From: Glaciecola sp. UBA1851
GTDB lineage: Bacteria; Pseudomonadota; Gammaproteobacteria; Enterobacterales; Alteromonadaceae
NCBI GenBank assembly: GCA_002338515.1
Contig: DDIL01000080.1
Location: 1,969 to 65,968, forward strand
Direction of reading: 5' to 3'
Length of the DNA: 64,000 bases
Shown: positions 18,551 through 28,031 of the stretch, piece by piece
Numbering within the stretch: the stretch's first letter is position 1
Layout: every line of letters begins with the position of its first letter
Translations under genes and position numbers: made by a program
The notes under the pieces: model-generated
Seen by the model: only the letters and a program-made list of their open reading frames with translations
Databases searched by the model: none
Told to the model about the DNA's origin: nothing

Positions 18551-19345
18551 TTAAATGTTTTCTTGACTGGTTGGAGGCTCTTTACAATTTAAATGCCGAA
18601 CTGCTGTATAACTATCATAATCCCTAAACCAACGGCATATATCTTTCAAACTATTCGTTTCTGTTAAAAAAGCTAATAATTGAGGCCTAACATTTGGATT
18701 TCGTAATCCAGCTCTTATTCTCGCCAAAATTTCACCCTTGAATTCAATATAAAAAGGATGATTGGATTGATAAAGGCTGATTCCCAACCGAGTGTATAGT
18801 AAATGTACCTCTTGAGATTGCGAACCTAGCTCATCAGCTTTAATTAAATAATTTCTAAGTTCATCATCAAACTCTTGCAGACGCCACTTTATCATGGCCA
18901 GGTTGGCATAAGTTGCAGGCCATAAAGGTCTGCTTTTAAGCGCGAGTAAATATTGAGTTTTTGCGACGCGCAAATCGTTTTGGTTCGCGAAGTTGTTGAG
19001 GTATCCCCACTCTAAAATTTGAGCATACATTTCAATATACAGTGGTTTCTCTGGTTGAAAGAATAAAGCATTGTTTATAGAGCCAAGTGCAATTTCATAC
19101 TCGTTTTGACTTTTCACAACGCCAGCATTTGACCAATTATCAACTATTTTTTTTGACTCAAAATAACTAACACTAGCCGCTGTGAACTTAAAAGCATGAA
19201 AGATACCGATAGTTGCAATAAAAACTGCAAATGCAGCTAATATGTATTTATGTGGTATGCGTTTTACTTCAACTGTTCTGGTTTCTACTGGGGCTGAAGA
19301 GCGCCTTCTCCTTCGCCGCCTGCGTTTCGTCACATCTTTACTCAC
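18551..19345 (-). CDS. VpsP-like membrane-anchored TPR protein of polysaccharide biosynthesis
   Basis: 264 residues. A very basic cytosolic N-terminus has eight consecutive arginines (residues 8-15). One membrane helix follows (about 34-50), then a periplasmic part with TPR-like helical repeats (ALFFQPEKPLYIEMYAQIL, YLLALKSRPLWPATYANLA). The layout resembles proteins annotated as VpsP-family polysaccharide biosynthesis proteins in Alteromonadales and Vibrio; that name is from memory and moderately sure. It converges with the O-antigen ligase-like gene (gap 67 bp), which supports a role in the same polysaccharide pathway. Confidence 0.6.
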   Translation of the reverse strand: MSKDVTKRRRRRRRRSSAPVETRTVEVKRIPHKYILAAFAVFIATIGIFHAFKFTAASVSYFESKKIVDNWSNAGVVKSQNEYEIALGSINNALFFQPEKPLYIEMYAQILEWGYLNNFANQNDLRVAKTQYLLALKSRPLWPATYANLAMIKWRLQEFDDELRNYLIKADELGSQSQEVHLLYTRLGISLYQSNHPFYIEFKGEILARIRAGLRNPNVRPQLLAFLTETNSLKDICRWFRDYDSYTAVRHLNCKEPPTSQENI

Positions 19346-19696
19346 AAGCTCTCTATTCCTATTTTAATTAGACTTTACATTTCGATATGCGTTTATTACG
19401 AGATGTCTTCTTTATACTTAACGGCAAAAATATGAAAAATATGTGCTTTATCAACTATCAGTTAACCAGATAGTGTATGTCTAATAAATTATAAACCATC
19501 CGTTTGCTGTTATTTGAGTCAATTACTCATTTACACACCGTGGATTTAGCATAAAGATGACTTATTACACATTTTTATATATCGGTACAAATATCAATAT
19601 AGTAATTTAATAAAACATGGTAAAAACAAATTACTCCGAAAAACAATCCAAAAACTCTGTTTTTACGAAATAATCATAAAAGTATTCAGGAAAATT
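19346..19696. other. AT-rich intergenic region between divergent genes
   Basis: 351 bp between the divergent VpsP-like gene and the deacetylase-like gene. No ORF of note, hairpin or known motif was found; promoters for both genes are expected here. Confidence 0.5.
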
Positions 19697-20596
19697 TTGA
19701 TTCCACTTGTATTCCACCCAATTTACAGTCAGCTTGATTTACCAGAAAGACATAGGTTTCCAATCGAAAAATATCAATCGTTGGCAAACAAACTATTATC
19801 TATGGGCGTTCCTAAAAACCACTTTCATAGACCTTCGCCTCTTCTCATTAGTGATCTAATACAGGTTTATGAGCCCACCTATATTAAAAATTTAGCTTCA
19901 GGTACTTTAGACAAGAAAGCCATGCGCAGAATTGGTTTCGAATGGAGTGAGCAGCTTATTCAACGAACGCTTACAGCAGCTGGAGGAACAGTTCTAGCCA
20001 GTAACTTAGCTCTAGCAAATGGCAAAGCACTTAATTTAACTGGTGGCTATCATCATGCATTCGCAAATTTTGGATCTGGATTCTGTATGGTCAATGATCT
20101 CTATTTGTCAGCGTTAAATATGCTCCAACATAAAGATATAGAAAAAGTACTAATTTTCGATTGTGACGTGCATCAAGGCGATGGTACGGCAAAGTTGGCA
20201 GCAAATAATGCTTCAGTATATACCGTTTCTATCCATGGAGAGAAAAACTTTCCTTATAGAAAACAGCAATCTAATCTCGATTTCCCATTACCTAAAGGAA
20301 CAGAAGATTCAGAGTATTTAGATGTAGTAGAGCAAGCACTTACAATGGCGGTAAACTATTCCTCGCCAGATGTCATCATCTATGATGCTGGAGTAGATAT
20401 ACACGTTAATGATGATTTAGGGCATTTAAATATTAGCACTCATGGTATTTACCAAAGGGATAAAATAGTATTTGATAAATGCGAACTTCTTGGCATACCG
20501 GTGATTGCTGTTATTGGTGGTGGATATCAACGCGATATTAATGCATTGACAGATGTCCACCTACAACTTTTTAAAGCAGCAGGAGTGGTGAGCTAG
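19697..20596 (+). CDS. Histone deacetylase-like metal-dependent deacetylase (class IV-like)
   Basis: 299 residues. It has a full set of deacetylase residues: His119-His120 (GGYHHA), the metal site FDCDVHQGDGT (Asp157, His159), Asp234 (AGVDIH) and the glycine-rich GGGY near the end. Bacterial members act on acetyl-lysine, acetyl-polyamine or related amides; the substrate cannot be told. The start is TTG at 19697-19699 with AGGA about 6 bp before it, and no better in-frame start exists. A second, different deacetylase occurs at 38.3-39.2 kb. The next gene, a WYL regulator, follows 102 bp downstream. Confidence 0.88.
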   Translation: MIPLVFHPIYSQLDLPERHRFPIEKYQSLANKLLSMGVPKNHFHRPSPLLISDLIQVYEPTYIKNLASGTLDKKAMRRIGFEWSEQLIQRTLTAAGGTVLASNLALANGKALNLTGGYHHAFANFGSGFCMVNDLYLSALNMLQHKDIEKVLIFDCDVHQGDGTAKLAANNASVYTVSIHGEKNFPYRKQQSNLDFPLPKGTEDSEYLDVVEQALTMAVNYSSPDVIIYDAGVDIHVNDDLGHLNISTHGIYQRDKIVFDKCELLGIPVIAVIGGGYQRDINALTDVHLQLFKAAGVVS

Positions 20597-20653
20597 TTAA
20601 GGCAGAAACTTATCATCATATTGATTGCATCTTTTTTGATTCATGAATATAAT

Positions 20654-20688
20654 CTGTATTTTTATACAGTATATTGAGCTGAATACAG
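20654..20688. promoter_or_regulatory. Palindrome plus extra half-site upstream of WYL regulator (candidate operator)
   Basis: CTGTAT-TTTT-ATACAG is a perfect inverted repeat at 20654-20669. A third ATACAG lies at 20683-20688, eleven bases before the start codon at 20699. BrxR/CapW-type WYL regulators are known to repress their own promoters through inverted repeats, so autoregulation is a reasonable inference. Confidence 0.5.
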
Positions 20689-20698
20689 AGAACATACT

Positions 20699-21607
20699 AT
20701 GCAACTAAGTGCCGCCTACAATAATTTTCATGAGTACGTACACGATTTATCTCTTGCACAAAAAGAAAGGCTTGCTTTTATTGACTTTAATTTGCAATTT
20801 TTTGGAAAAGTGTCTCGTAACGATCTCATTAATCGATTTAAGACAGGCTTAGCGGCAAGCACGCGAGACTTTGCAGCATATAAAGAAATTGCAAAAACTA
20901 ATATGGAATTAAACCATAGTACAAAGCAATATCTGCGTACCAATAAGTTTGAACCACTTTTTGTATTTTCTGCGGAAGCTATTTTGCAATCGGTTAGTAA
21001 GGGTTTCAGCGATGGTATTACGGCAAAAATTCAACCCTCAAGTACTTGTTTTGAAGCCGTTCAATTAATTCATCCTAACGTACATATTATTGCATCCCTC
21101 ATGAGAGCAATTCATAATCAATTAACGTGCAAAGTAAAATATGTATCTATTAGCTCTGGGGAAAGTACACGTGAAATCACACCTCATGCTTTAATTAACA
21201 ATGGACACCGCTGGCATGTTAGAGCATACGATAAAAAGTCAGAGTCGTTTAGGGATTTTGTTTGTACCAGATTTACTCAAGTAACGCTTACTGATGAAAA
21301 AGCAAACAAATTATCGCTTCCCGAATCAGATACACAATTTAACCGTTTAGTAAGTCTTGTATTAATGGTACATCCAGATATCAAGCATTCTCAAGCCATT
21401 GAAATGGATTATGCTATGCAACAAGGTGAAAAGCTTATGCAAGTTAGAGCTGCTCTAGCAGCCTATGTTTTAAGGTATTGGCAGGTTGATTGCTCTTATG
21501 AACATCGGATTTTAAATCAAGGTTGCCAATTAGCGTTAAAAAACCATGAAGTTTTAGCAATGATAGAAAGCCCGCAGTTAGCACCAGGTTTTGTTAAAAA
21601 AAAGTGA
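20699..21607 (+). CDS. WYL-domain transcriptional regulator, BrxR/CapW-like
   Basis: 302 residues. The N-terminal part (residues about 15-90) matches my memory of the winged-helix region of BrxR/CapW regulators: ERLAFIDFNLQFFGKVSRNDLINRF as the first helices (positions 22-46), then AASTRDFAAY and a Lys-Tyr step. A WYL domain follows (about 120-200), with HALINNGHRWHVRAY and FVCTRF, then a WCX-like C-terminal extension. Such proteins repress defence operons (BREX, CBASS) until a ligand, possibly nucleic acid or a nucleotide, is bound. No defence genes are seen nearby, so the target here is unknown. A palindrome sits just upstream. Confidence 0.8.
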   Translation: MQLSAAYNNFHEYVHDLSLAQKERLAFIDFNLQFFGKVSRNDLINRFKTGLAASTRDFAAYKEIAKTNMELNHSTKQYLRTNKFEPLFVFSAEAILQSVSKGFSDGITAKIQPSSTCFEAVQLIHPNVHIIASLMRAIHNQLTCKVKYVSISSGESTREITPHALINNGHRWHVRAYDKKSESFRDFVCTRFTQVTLTDEKANKLSLPESDTQFNRLVSLVLMVHPDIKHSQAIEMDYAMQQGEKLMQVRAALAAYVLRYWQVDCSYEHRILNQGCQLALKNHEVLAMIESPQLAPGFVKKK

Positions 21608-21793
21608 ACCAAGGAAATTAAATAGGGTCAAAAGACGGCTTAAAAATCAAATAAAAGAAATTTAATAGTAGCGATTTTGATACCTATCCTGTTTTTTTAA
21701 ACTGGAAAGTTCCTAATTATCAACTATCTTTAGCAATCAAAAAATTACTTGTTACTAGGACGTAATAAACTCGACACTCTTAAGGGGCTAGAT

Positions 21794-22315
21794 ATGTCAC
21801 AGAACATCAACAATCAACATAACACGAATGAATTAGATAATAACATAAGTGAAGAGAGTTCCGTGGCCCAAAGAAACTTGTCTAAAAACCTTAATCAAAA
21901 TTCCCAAGTAGATGAAGAGATATCTCTGCCTATTCAACAAGAAAGTATTATTGCTAAACAAGCGTTCAACGAAGATTTAATTAAGCTGCTTGTATTGTTA
22001 TATCAAATTGACGGAAAAGTAACCTTAACTGAACAAGACTATTTTGAAACATTAGTTCAAAATATGGAATGGAAAAACGGCGTATCTATTTCTGCGTTTA
22101 TAAACGACGCAATACATCAAACAAGAGTGGCAATTGACCACGAAGAAGCAAGGGAGTTTTTATTTTCGCTTGCCAATGGCCTGAATCATGATCCCGCACA
22201 AGCATTAGAACATGCCATGAATATTTCGGCCATTGATGGTAAAAGAAGTGAAGAAGAGCTTGAAATCTTAGCGCTACTTTCAAACAGAGTGCTTGCACGT
22301 GGGCTAGTAGCCTAA
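21794..22315 (+). CDS. TerB-like domain protein
   Basis: 173 residues from the ATG at 21794, chosen because AAGGGG lies about 6 bp upstream; an in-frame start 45 bp earlier has no such site. Residues 1-55 are polar, Asn/Gln/Ser-rich and likely disordered. The rest is helical with TerB/DjlA-like features: LLVLLYQIDGKVTLTEQDYFETL and, near the end, NISAIDGKRSEEELEIL, the paired acidic helix-loop motifs typical of TerB folds. TerB domains bind metal and act in membrane-linked stress complexes, but no other ter genes are present. The function here is unknown. Confidence 0.6.
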   Translation: MSQNINNQHNTNELDNNISEESSVAQRNLSKNLNQNSQVDEEISLPIQQESIIAKQAFNEDLIKLLVLLYQIDGKVTLTEQDYFETLVQNMEWKNGVSISAFINDAIHQTRVAIDHEEAREFLFSLANGLNHDPAQALEHAMNISAIDGKRSEEELEILALLSNRVLARGLVA

Positions 22316-22347
22316 GATGACGTTCAGAATACGTATCTAAAGTACGA

Positions 22348-22497
22348 TTACAAAACCAAGTCGCGGTAAACCTCGTTATCATATTCAGCAATATGCTTTT
22401 TACTACGTTTACGTATGTTATTAGTTGCGTCTGCAACTCTATAATGGTATTTTTCTTCTAGGGAAAGCCTTCCCCAAAATAGCTTAATTATTAACAA
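22348..22497 (-). CDS. Possible small protein or gene remnant (49 residues)
   Basis: The frame runs from TTG (22495-22497) to TAA (22348-22350). The C-terminal two thirds are hydrophilic and composition-wise protein-like (EEKYHYRVADATNNIRKRS, then KKHIAEYDNEVYRD). There is no ATG and no clear ribosome binding site, so it may be a degraded gene or chance. I do not recognise a family. Confidence 0.2.
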   Translation of the reverse strand: MLIIKLFWGRLSLEEKYHYRVADATNNIRKRSKKHIAEYDNEVYRDLVL

Positions 22498-22588
22498 ATA
22501 TTTGCTTAAAGTAATCCAACGCCTAAATTAATCGTAAATTAAGCAGGAACTTTAATAATAGTGTCATATAATTAAGTACAATACCTTT

Positions 22589-22602
22589 AGTCCACATGGA
22601 CT
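22589..22602. promoter_or_regulatory. Inverted repeat AGTCCA-CA-TGGACT upstream of TonB receptor
   Basis: A perfect 6-bp inverted repeat with a 2-bp spacer lies about 150 bp before the receptor start. It could be an operator; no known regulator motif is matched. Confidence 0.3.
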
Positions 22603-22749
22603 GCAAAAAAGTTCCGTATACAAAGTATTTAGCGATAAAATATATACATAAAATTATTAGCAGTACTTTAACGGGTTTAACGACTACATCTTAACCTTAA
22701 TAAACTTTGATAATAATAATAATAAAATAATTAAATCAGGAAAACTTAC

Positions 22750-25700
22750 ATGAACTTCAAAACCAAACTGAGCAAAGTTGCTCTCGCCGTTGCTATTTCT
22801 GCAACGTTGGCTACTTCAGCCATGGCGCAAACGACTACCTCGTCTATTAGAGGTAACGTAGCGACAGAAGCGGGAACAATCTTTTCCGGCGCAACCGTAA
22901 CGATTGTACACACACCCTCAGGAACTGTTTCAACTGCCACAACAAATTCAAATGGTACTTTCTCAGCACGTGGTTTACGTGTGGGTGGTCCATACTCTAT
23001 ATCAATAAGCGGAGATGGAATTAGCCCCGTTCAAATTGATGATGTATTTTTATCGCTTGACCAAACTTTTTCACTTCCAGTGACAGTTCAAGAATCATCA
23101 GCAGTTGAAGTTGTAGTAGTAACTGGTAGCAGTGCTGCACAAGGGTTTACTAATGAAGGCCTTAGTACAAGTTTAGGTATTGAAGCACTAGAAGGCGTTG
23201 CCTCGATTGACCGTGATATAACAGACGCAGCTGAACTTGACCCATTTGCAGCAATTAATGTACAAAGTGGCGGTTCTAAAGAACTAACAATTGCTGGTGC
23301 AAACAACCGTTTTAATTCATTAACAATTGATGGTGTGGCACTAAATGACCGTTTTGGTTTGAACGCGAATGGTTTCCCTACCCAACGTTCACCAATATCA
23401 TTTGATGCAATTGCATCGCTATCTATTCAAACTGCCCCGTTTGATGTTGAATATAATGGTTTTACTGGCGGTACAATTAACGCCGTAACCAAATCAGGTA
23501 CAAATGAATTTAAAGGGTCTGTCGGATATTATTTCACTGATGATTCACTTATTGGTGATAAAAACGGTGATGATGACTTTAACTTTACTTTCGAAGAAAA
23601 AACTTTTGTTGGTACAATTGGTGGGCCAATCATTAAAGACAAATTATTCTTCTTTGTAGCCTATGACAAATTTGAAGAAACTGCACCATTAAGAAATGGT
23701 CCAGCAGGCTCTAACGCCTTAAATGTAGAAGATGACATCACATTAGAAGATGTTGCTGCAGTCAGACAAGCTGTATCTGATGTATGGGGTTTTGATATTG
23801 GTGGTTTTGATAAAGGGCCAGCAGAAGATGAAAAAATCCTTGCTAACATCGACTGGAACATTAATGACGACCACCGTGCTAAATTCACGTACATTAGAAC
23901 GGAAGGTAATACAATAAACGAGCAAAACGGTAATAACTTCCTAGCTAGTGATAACAGACTTGGTGCATCATCTGCATGGTATGACCGTTCTGAAACAATT
24001 GAAAGTGTCATCGCTCATGTATTCTCAGACTGGTCTGACGATTTTTCTACAGAATTCAAAATAGCTAAAACGACTCAAGCAACCGGTCAAGATTCTTTAA
24101 ATGGTGCGGAATTCCCTTCATTCGCTGTTTTCTTGCGTGAAGTTGATGGTGATGAGAATTATCTGGTAACTGGACCTGACCGTTTCCGCCATGGTAACGA
24201 ACTAGACCAGGAATTTATGAATTATAAATTTGTTGCAGAATATATTGTTGGGGACCATATTCTTAAAGCAGGGTTTGAAAGAGAAGAAGTTGACGTAAAT
24301 AACTTGTTCGCTCAAAACTCTGAGGGTTCATATTTGTTTGATAGCATTGCGGATTTACAAAATGCTCAAGCATCTGCTTTGTTATATCAAAATGCTGTTA
24401 CAAACAATGAAAATGACCTACGAGCAATATGGGGCTATAACTATAATGCTCTATACATTCAAGATTCATGGGATGTTAGCGCTGATTTAATCGTAGATTT
24501 TGGTTTACGTTATGACTGGTATGAATCTGAAGGTTCTATCCGAAGAAATCAAAACTTTATAGACCGTTATAACTATACTAATACTACAGATATTGATGGC
24601 TTAGATGTGATTCTTCCTAGAGTATCATTCAAATGGTATGCATCTGATAATACAACGGTTCGTGGTGGTATAGGCCGTTTCTCTGGTGGTTCTCCAGGTG
24701 TTTGGATATCTAACAGTTATTCAAATGATGGTGTAATTTCTGACGCGATTAATGATTTTGGTTCTGGCAACACTTATAATGTTCCAACTATGCCAGATCC
24801 AGCTACAGGTCAGTACATTCCTCAAGATATATTAAACCAATTAGCAAGTGAAGCTCCTGATGGCGCAGTTAACGCACTTCGTCCTGATTTCGAAATTCCT
24901 ACTACTATGAAGTTTAGCGTAGGTGTTGCTCACGAAATTGATTTAGGCATGTTAGGTGACGAATGGTTACTATCTGCTGACTTGTTATATAACAAACTTG
25001 AAAACGCTTCTTACTGGTACGATCAACGTTGTGAAAACCCAGTTGATACTGCACCTGATGGACGTGGTGTTTACGATTGTAGCAGTGGTCCAGAAGCAAT
25101 AGCTGTGGGCTCTGTTGACGACGGCGACAGCACATTATTTGCTTTATCTGCAACCAAAGAGTGGAGAACGTCTTTCGGTGTATTTGACATGTTTGCAAGC
25201 TATACCCATGCTGACGTTGAAGACGTAGGTTATGGTACATCATCTACAGCAACCTCTAACTACTCTGACTTCGCAGCATTTGACCGTCAAATGCCAACTG
25301 CTGGTACTTCAAGCTTCCAAGTAGAGCATTTAGCGAAATTACGCTTGAACTGGAGAAAAGAGCTAGTTGACGGTTACGAAACAAAAGTATCTATATTTGC
25401 GACACGTAGAACTGGTCAACCGTATAGCTATACCTTTAACGAAAACAACGCATGTGTACTAGATGTTGGTGGCGGTCGTTGTCGTCGTGAAAGCAGAAAC
25501 GATGATGCTGGTCACTTGTTATATGTACCTTCAGGTCCAAACGATCCATTGTTCTCAGCCGCTTCTTTTGGTGGAGACCCAGTGGCACAACAAGAATTCT
25601 TTGATTATATCAATAGTTCTGAGTTAGCGCAGTATGCAGGTAGCATAGCACCTCGTAACAACGATAATTCGCCTTGGTCAACTATTCTTGATGTGAGAAT

Positions 25701-25962
25701 TCAACAAGAACTACCAGCCTTTGATCCAAACCATCGCTTTAGATTATTCCTAGATATTGAAAACTTTGGAAATCTACTAAATGATGATTGGGGTCGTATA
25801 GAGCGAACTCGTTATGAGTATGAACGTTCTGTTGTTTCTGCTGCAATTAACGATGGTCAGTATGAATATTTTGATTTAAGAAATCCTGATAGCATCGCCA
25901 ACCTTGAAGTTCTTAGCCAATCTGTATGGCAAGTTCAGTTTGGTATTAAATACGAGTTCTAA
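22750..25962 (+). CDS. Oar-like TonB-dependent outer-membrane receptor
   Basis: 1070 residues. A Sec signal peptide (cleavage near AMA-QT) is followed by a carboxypeptidase-regulatory-like beta domain (about 30-110: IRGNVATEAGTIFSGATVTI). A TonB-box-like stretch (VEVVVVTGS) comes next, then the plug (about 130-250, with GGTINAVTKSGTNEF) and a long beta-barrel ending in GIKYEF, an aromatic C-terminus as required for BAM assembly. This is the Oar/CarboxypepD_reg class common in marine Alteromonadales; substrates are usually proteins, peptides or glycans, and none can be assigned. AGGA lies about 12 bp upstream of the ATG. A strong terminator follows. Confidence 0.9.
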   Translation: MNFKTKLSKVALAVAISATLATSAMAQTTTSSIRGNVATEAGTIFSGATVTIVHTPSGTVSTATTNSNGTFSARGLRVGGPYSISISGDGISPVQIDDVFLSLDQTFSLPVTVQESSAVEVVVVTGSSAAQGFTNEGLSTSLGIEALEGVASIDRDITDAAELDPFAAINVQSGGSKELTIAGANNRFNSLTIDGVALNDRFGLNANGFPTQRSPISFDAIASLSIQTAPFDVEYNGFTGGTINAVTKSGTNEFKGSVGYYFTDDSLIGDKNGDDDFNFTFEEKTFVGTIGGPIIKDKLFFFVAYDKFEETAPLRNGPAGSNALNVEDDITLEDVAAVRQAVSDVWGFDIGGFDKGPAEDEKILANIDWNINDDHRAKFTYIRTEGNTINEQNGNNFLASDNRLGASSAWYDRSETIESVIAHVFSDWSDDFSTEFKIAKTTQATGQDSLNGAEFPSFAVFLREVDGDENYLVTGPDRFRHGNELDQEFMNYKFVAEYIVGDHILKAGFEREEVDVNNLFAQNSEGSYLFDSIADLQNAQASALLYQNAVTNNENDLRAIWGYNYNALYIQDSWDVSADLIVDFGLRYDWYESEGSIRRNQNFIDRYNYTNTTDIDGLDVILPRVSFKWYASDNTTVRGGIGRFSGGSPGVWISNSYSNDGVISDAINDFGSGNTYNVPTMPDPATGQYIPQDILNQLASEAPDGAVNALRPDFEIPTTMKFSVGVAHEIDLGMLGDEWLLSADLLYNKLENASYWYDQRCENPVDTAPDGRGVYDCSSGPEAIAVGSVDDGDSTLFALSATKEWRTSFGVFDMFASYTHADVEDVGYGTSSTATSNYSDFAAFDRQMPTAGTSSFQVEHLAKLRLNWRKELVDGYETKVSIFATRRTGQPYSYTFNENNACVLDVGGGRCRRESRNDDAGHLLYVPSGPNDPLFSAASFGGDPVAQQEFFDYINSSELAQYAGSIAPRNNDNSPWSTILDVRIQQELPAFDPNHRFRLFLDIENFGNLLNDDWGRIERTRYEYERSVVSAAINDGQYEYFDLRNPDSIANLEVLSQSVWQVQFGIKYEF

Positions 25963-25988
25963 ACAATTTAAACTCTATATTTAAAGTC

Positions 25989-26018
25989 AAAACCGGAGAC
26001 TCGTTCTCCGGTTTTTTT
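25989..26018 (+). terminator. Rho-independent terminator after TonB receptor
   Basis: CCGGAGA (25993-25999), loop CTCGT, TCTCCGG (26005-26011), then seven T. The stem is extended by flanking A-T pairs. It separates the receptor from the uridine kinase gene. Confidence 0.92.
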
Positions 26019-26113
26019 ATGCCCTCAATATTTTATGATTTGTTTTGCTCAAAATTAAGATAAACTATACAGGTATAGTGGTTCAGCTTCAGCTCAGGAG
26101 AATAATAATAAAT

Positions 26114-26740
26114 ATGAGTAAACCAATAATATTGGCGATTTCTGGTGCATCTGGGTCTGGAAAGTCTTTGTTTACCCAAAACCTTCGATTAAAATTAGAG
26201 AAATACGAAAGAGATGTATTGGTTTTACAAGAAGACCATTATTATAAGTCTCAGGATCATATTCCTTTAGAAAAAAGAGCATCAACGAATTACGACCATC
26301 CGGATGCATTTGAGCATGACTTATTACAGAAGCACTTAATTGCTCTCTGTGCTAAGAAAACCATCAATTATCCAGTTTATTGCTATAAAACACACACACG
26401 CTTAAAAGAATCTGAAAAAATAAAAAGTGCACCAATTATAATTGTTGAAGGGATAATGTTACTGACACAAATACAATTGTTTGAACAATTCGATTTCAAA
26501 GTGTTTGTCGATACACCACTGGATGTTTGTTTGATGAGGAGGATGCTAAGAGATACTCAAGAAAGAGGCAGAACCCTAGCTTCTGTTGCAACTCAATATG
26601 AAAAAACAGTAAAACCCATGTATCATAAGTTTATTGATCCTAGTAAGACTTTCGCCGACTTAATTGTCCCACATGGTGGTGAAAATTTCTTAGCTGTGGA
26701 TGCTTTAAGCGCTTATTTATTAAAACATAACAACGGATAA
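26114..26740 (+). CDS. udk: Uridine kinase
   Basis: 208 residues from the ATG at 26114. It has the P-loop GASGSGKS (residues about 11-18), the substrate-binding DHYYKS and NYDHPDAF motifs, and the lid-region [12 protein letters not shown]. This is the Udk/PRK-like NTPase family, which phosphorylates uridine and cytidine to the monophosphates. The AGGAG upstream is rather far (13 bp) from this ATG, but earlier in-frame codons would add a non-conserved extension. The nucleoside transporter starts 5 bp after its stop, a clear two-gene salvage operon. Confidence 0.9.
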   Translation: MSKPIILAISGASGSGKSLFTQNLRLKLEKYERDVLVLQEDHYYKSQDHIPLEKRASTNYDHPDAFEHDLLQKHLIALCAKKTINYPVYCYKTHTRLKESEKIKSAPIIIVEGIMLLTQIQLFEQFDFKVFVDTPLDVCLMRRMLRDTQERGRTLASVATQYEKTVKPMYHKFIDPSKTFADLIVPHGGENFLAVDALSAYLLKHNNG

Positions 26741-26745
26741 TAATA

Positions 26746-27969
26746 ATGATTAGTTTGTTAGGTGTGCTTTTTCTTTTTGCAGTGGCGGTAGCGCTTAGCA
26801 GTGCTAGGACTAAAATTAACTGGCGTACGGTAGGAGGTGCGTTCGCGATACAAGCAAGTATTGGTGGTTTTGTACTTTATACTGATTTTGGCGTGACGGT
26901 ATTAAATAGCCTTACAAGCTTTGTTCAGAACATTATCGATTATGGTAAAGCAGGAACAAGTTTTTTATTTGGACCACTGTCTAACTTATCAAGTGAGCCT
27001 AATCTGGGTTTTATATTCGCCTTTCAAGTATTACCCGTTATCATATTTTTCTCATCATTAATTGCAGTACTTTATCATTTAAGAATTATGAGTGTCATAA
27101 TCAGTTTTATTGGTGGTGGTTTAAGTAAGTTATTAAAAACCAGTAATCCTGAATCAATGTCGGCCGCAGCCAATATATTTGTCGGTCAAACTGAAGCACC
27201 CTTAGTCATAAAACCTTTTCTGCCACAAATGACTCGTTCTGAGCTATTTGCCGTTATGGTGGGTGGCTTGGCTTCTGTAGCAGGCTCAATTATGGCGGGT
27301 TATGCGAGTTTAGGTATTGAGCTAAAATACTTAATTGCAGCTAGTTTTATGGCTGCACCAGCTGGTTTAATGATGGCTAAAATACTTGAGCCTGAAATAG
27401 ATAAACCTAATCAAACACTTGATGATGTTAAATCTGATGCACAAGTATATGCTAACGTATTTGATGCAGCAGCTAGCGGTGCGTCCTCTGGCATGAAATT
27501 AGCAGTGAATGTTGGCGCAATGCTGTTAGCTTTTATTGCATTAATTGCGATGCTCAATGGCATTGTTGGATTTTTCGGAGACTTGTTTGGCGCTGAAAAC
27601 CTGACTATACAATCTATATTAGGTATACTTTTTCAGCCAATCGCTTGGCTAATTGGTATCCCTTGGGCCGAATCAAATATGGCCGGAAGTTTTATAGGAC
27701 AAAAACTGGTCGTTAATGAGTTTCTAGCTTATTTAGATTTTTTAGGCTCTAAAGACGAATTGTCGGAGCTTTCCCAAGCAATTATTACCTTTGCATTGTG
27801 TGGTTTCGCAAACCTATCATCCATTGCAATATTAATGGGTGGCATTGGTGCAATGGCACCAAATCGTCGTTCCGAAATTGCTAGGCTAGGTCTAAAAGCT
27901 GTTTTAGCAGGTACACTAGCCAATTTAATGAGTGCTGCGCTAGCCGGCATTTTCTTGTCACTAGCATGA
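26746..27969 (+). CDS. nupC: Concentrative nucleoside transporter, NupC family
   Basis: 407 residues with the multi-helix CNT fold. Signature motifs are [13 protein letters not shown] (middle), [21 protein letters not shown] and the near-C-terminal [11 protein letters not shown]. The protein moves nucleosides inward with a cation (H+ or Na+) across the inner membrane. It follows the uridine kinase gene with 5 bp between, so imported uridine or cytidine would be phosphorylated at once. The specificity (pyrimidine or broad) cannot be read with certainty. Confidence 0.92.
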   Translation: MISLLGVLFLFAVAVALSSARTKINWRTVGGAFAIQASIGGFVLYTDFGVTVLNSLTSFVQNIIDYGKAGTSFLFGPLSNLSSEPNLGFIFAFQVLPVIIFFSSLIAVLYHLRIMSVIISFIGGGLSKLLKTSNPESMSAAANIFVGQTEAPLVIKPFLPQMTRSELFAVMVGGLASVAGSIMAGYASLGIELKYLIAASFMAAPAGLMMAKILEPEIDKPNQTLDDVKSDAQVYANVFDAAASGASSGMKLAVNVGAMLLAFIALIAMLNGIVGFFGDLFGAENLTIQSILGILFQPIAWLIGIPWAESNMAGSFIGQKLVVNEFLAYLDFLGSKDELSELSQAIITFALCGFANLSSIAILMGGIGAMAPNRRSEIARLGLKAVLAGTLANLMSAALAGIFLSLA

Positions 27970-28031
27970 CTTAAAACTAAACATTTAGTTATAAGTATGA
28001 CGAGAGAAACTGTAATAGAGTAAATTACCAT

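Larger units (their letters stand above)
22316..22749. other. Intergenic region upstream of the large TonB receptor
   Basis: 434 bp. It holds a weak reverse-strand ORF (22348-22497), a perfect 6-2-6 inverted repeat (22589-22602) and a short AAT microsatellite (about 22709-22731) before the receptor's AGGA ribosome binding site. No terminator for the TerB-like gene is obvious. Confidence 0.5.

Noticed and set aside
19697..22315. Defence island suggested by the BrxR/CapW-like regulator and TerB-like protein
   Set aside because: No nuclease, methyltransferase, cyclase, helicase or toxin gene is present in the neighbourhood.
22709..22731. AAT trinucleotide run before the Oar-like receptor
   Set aside because: Short and located in an AT-rich leader; phase variation is not supported because it is outside the coding region and not near a -10/-35 pair I can identify.
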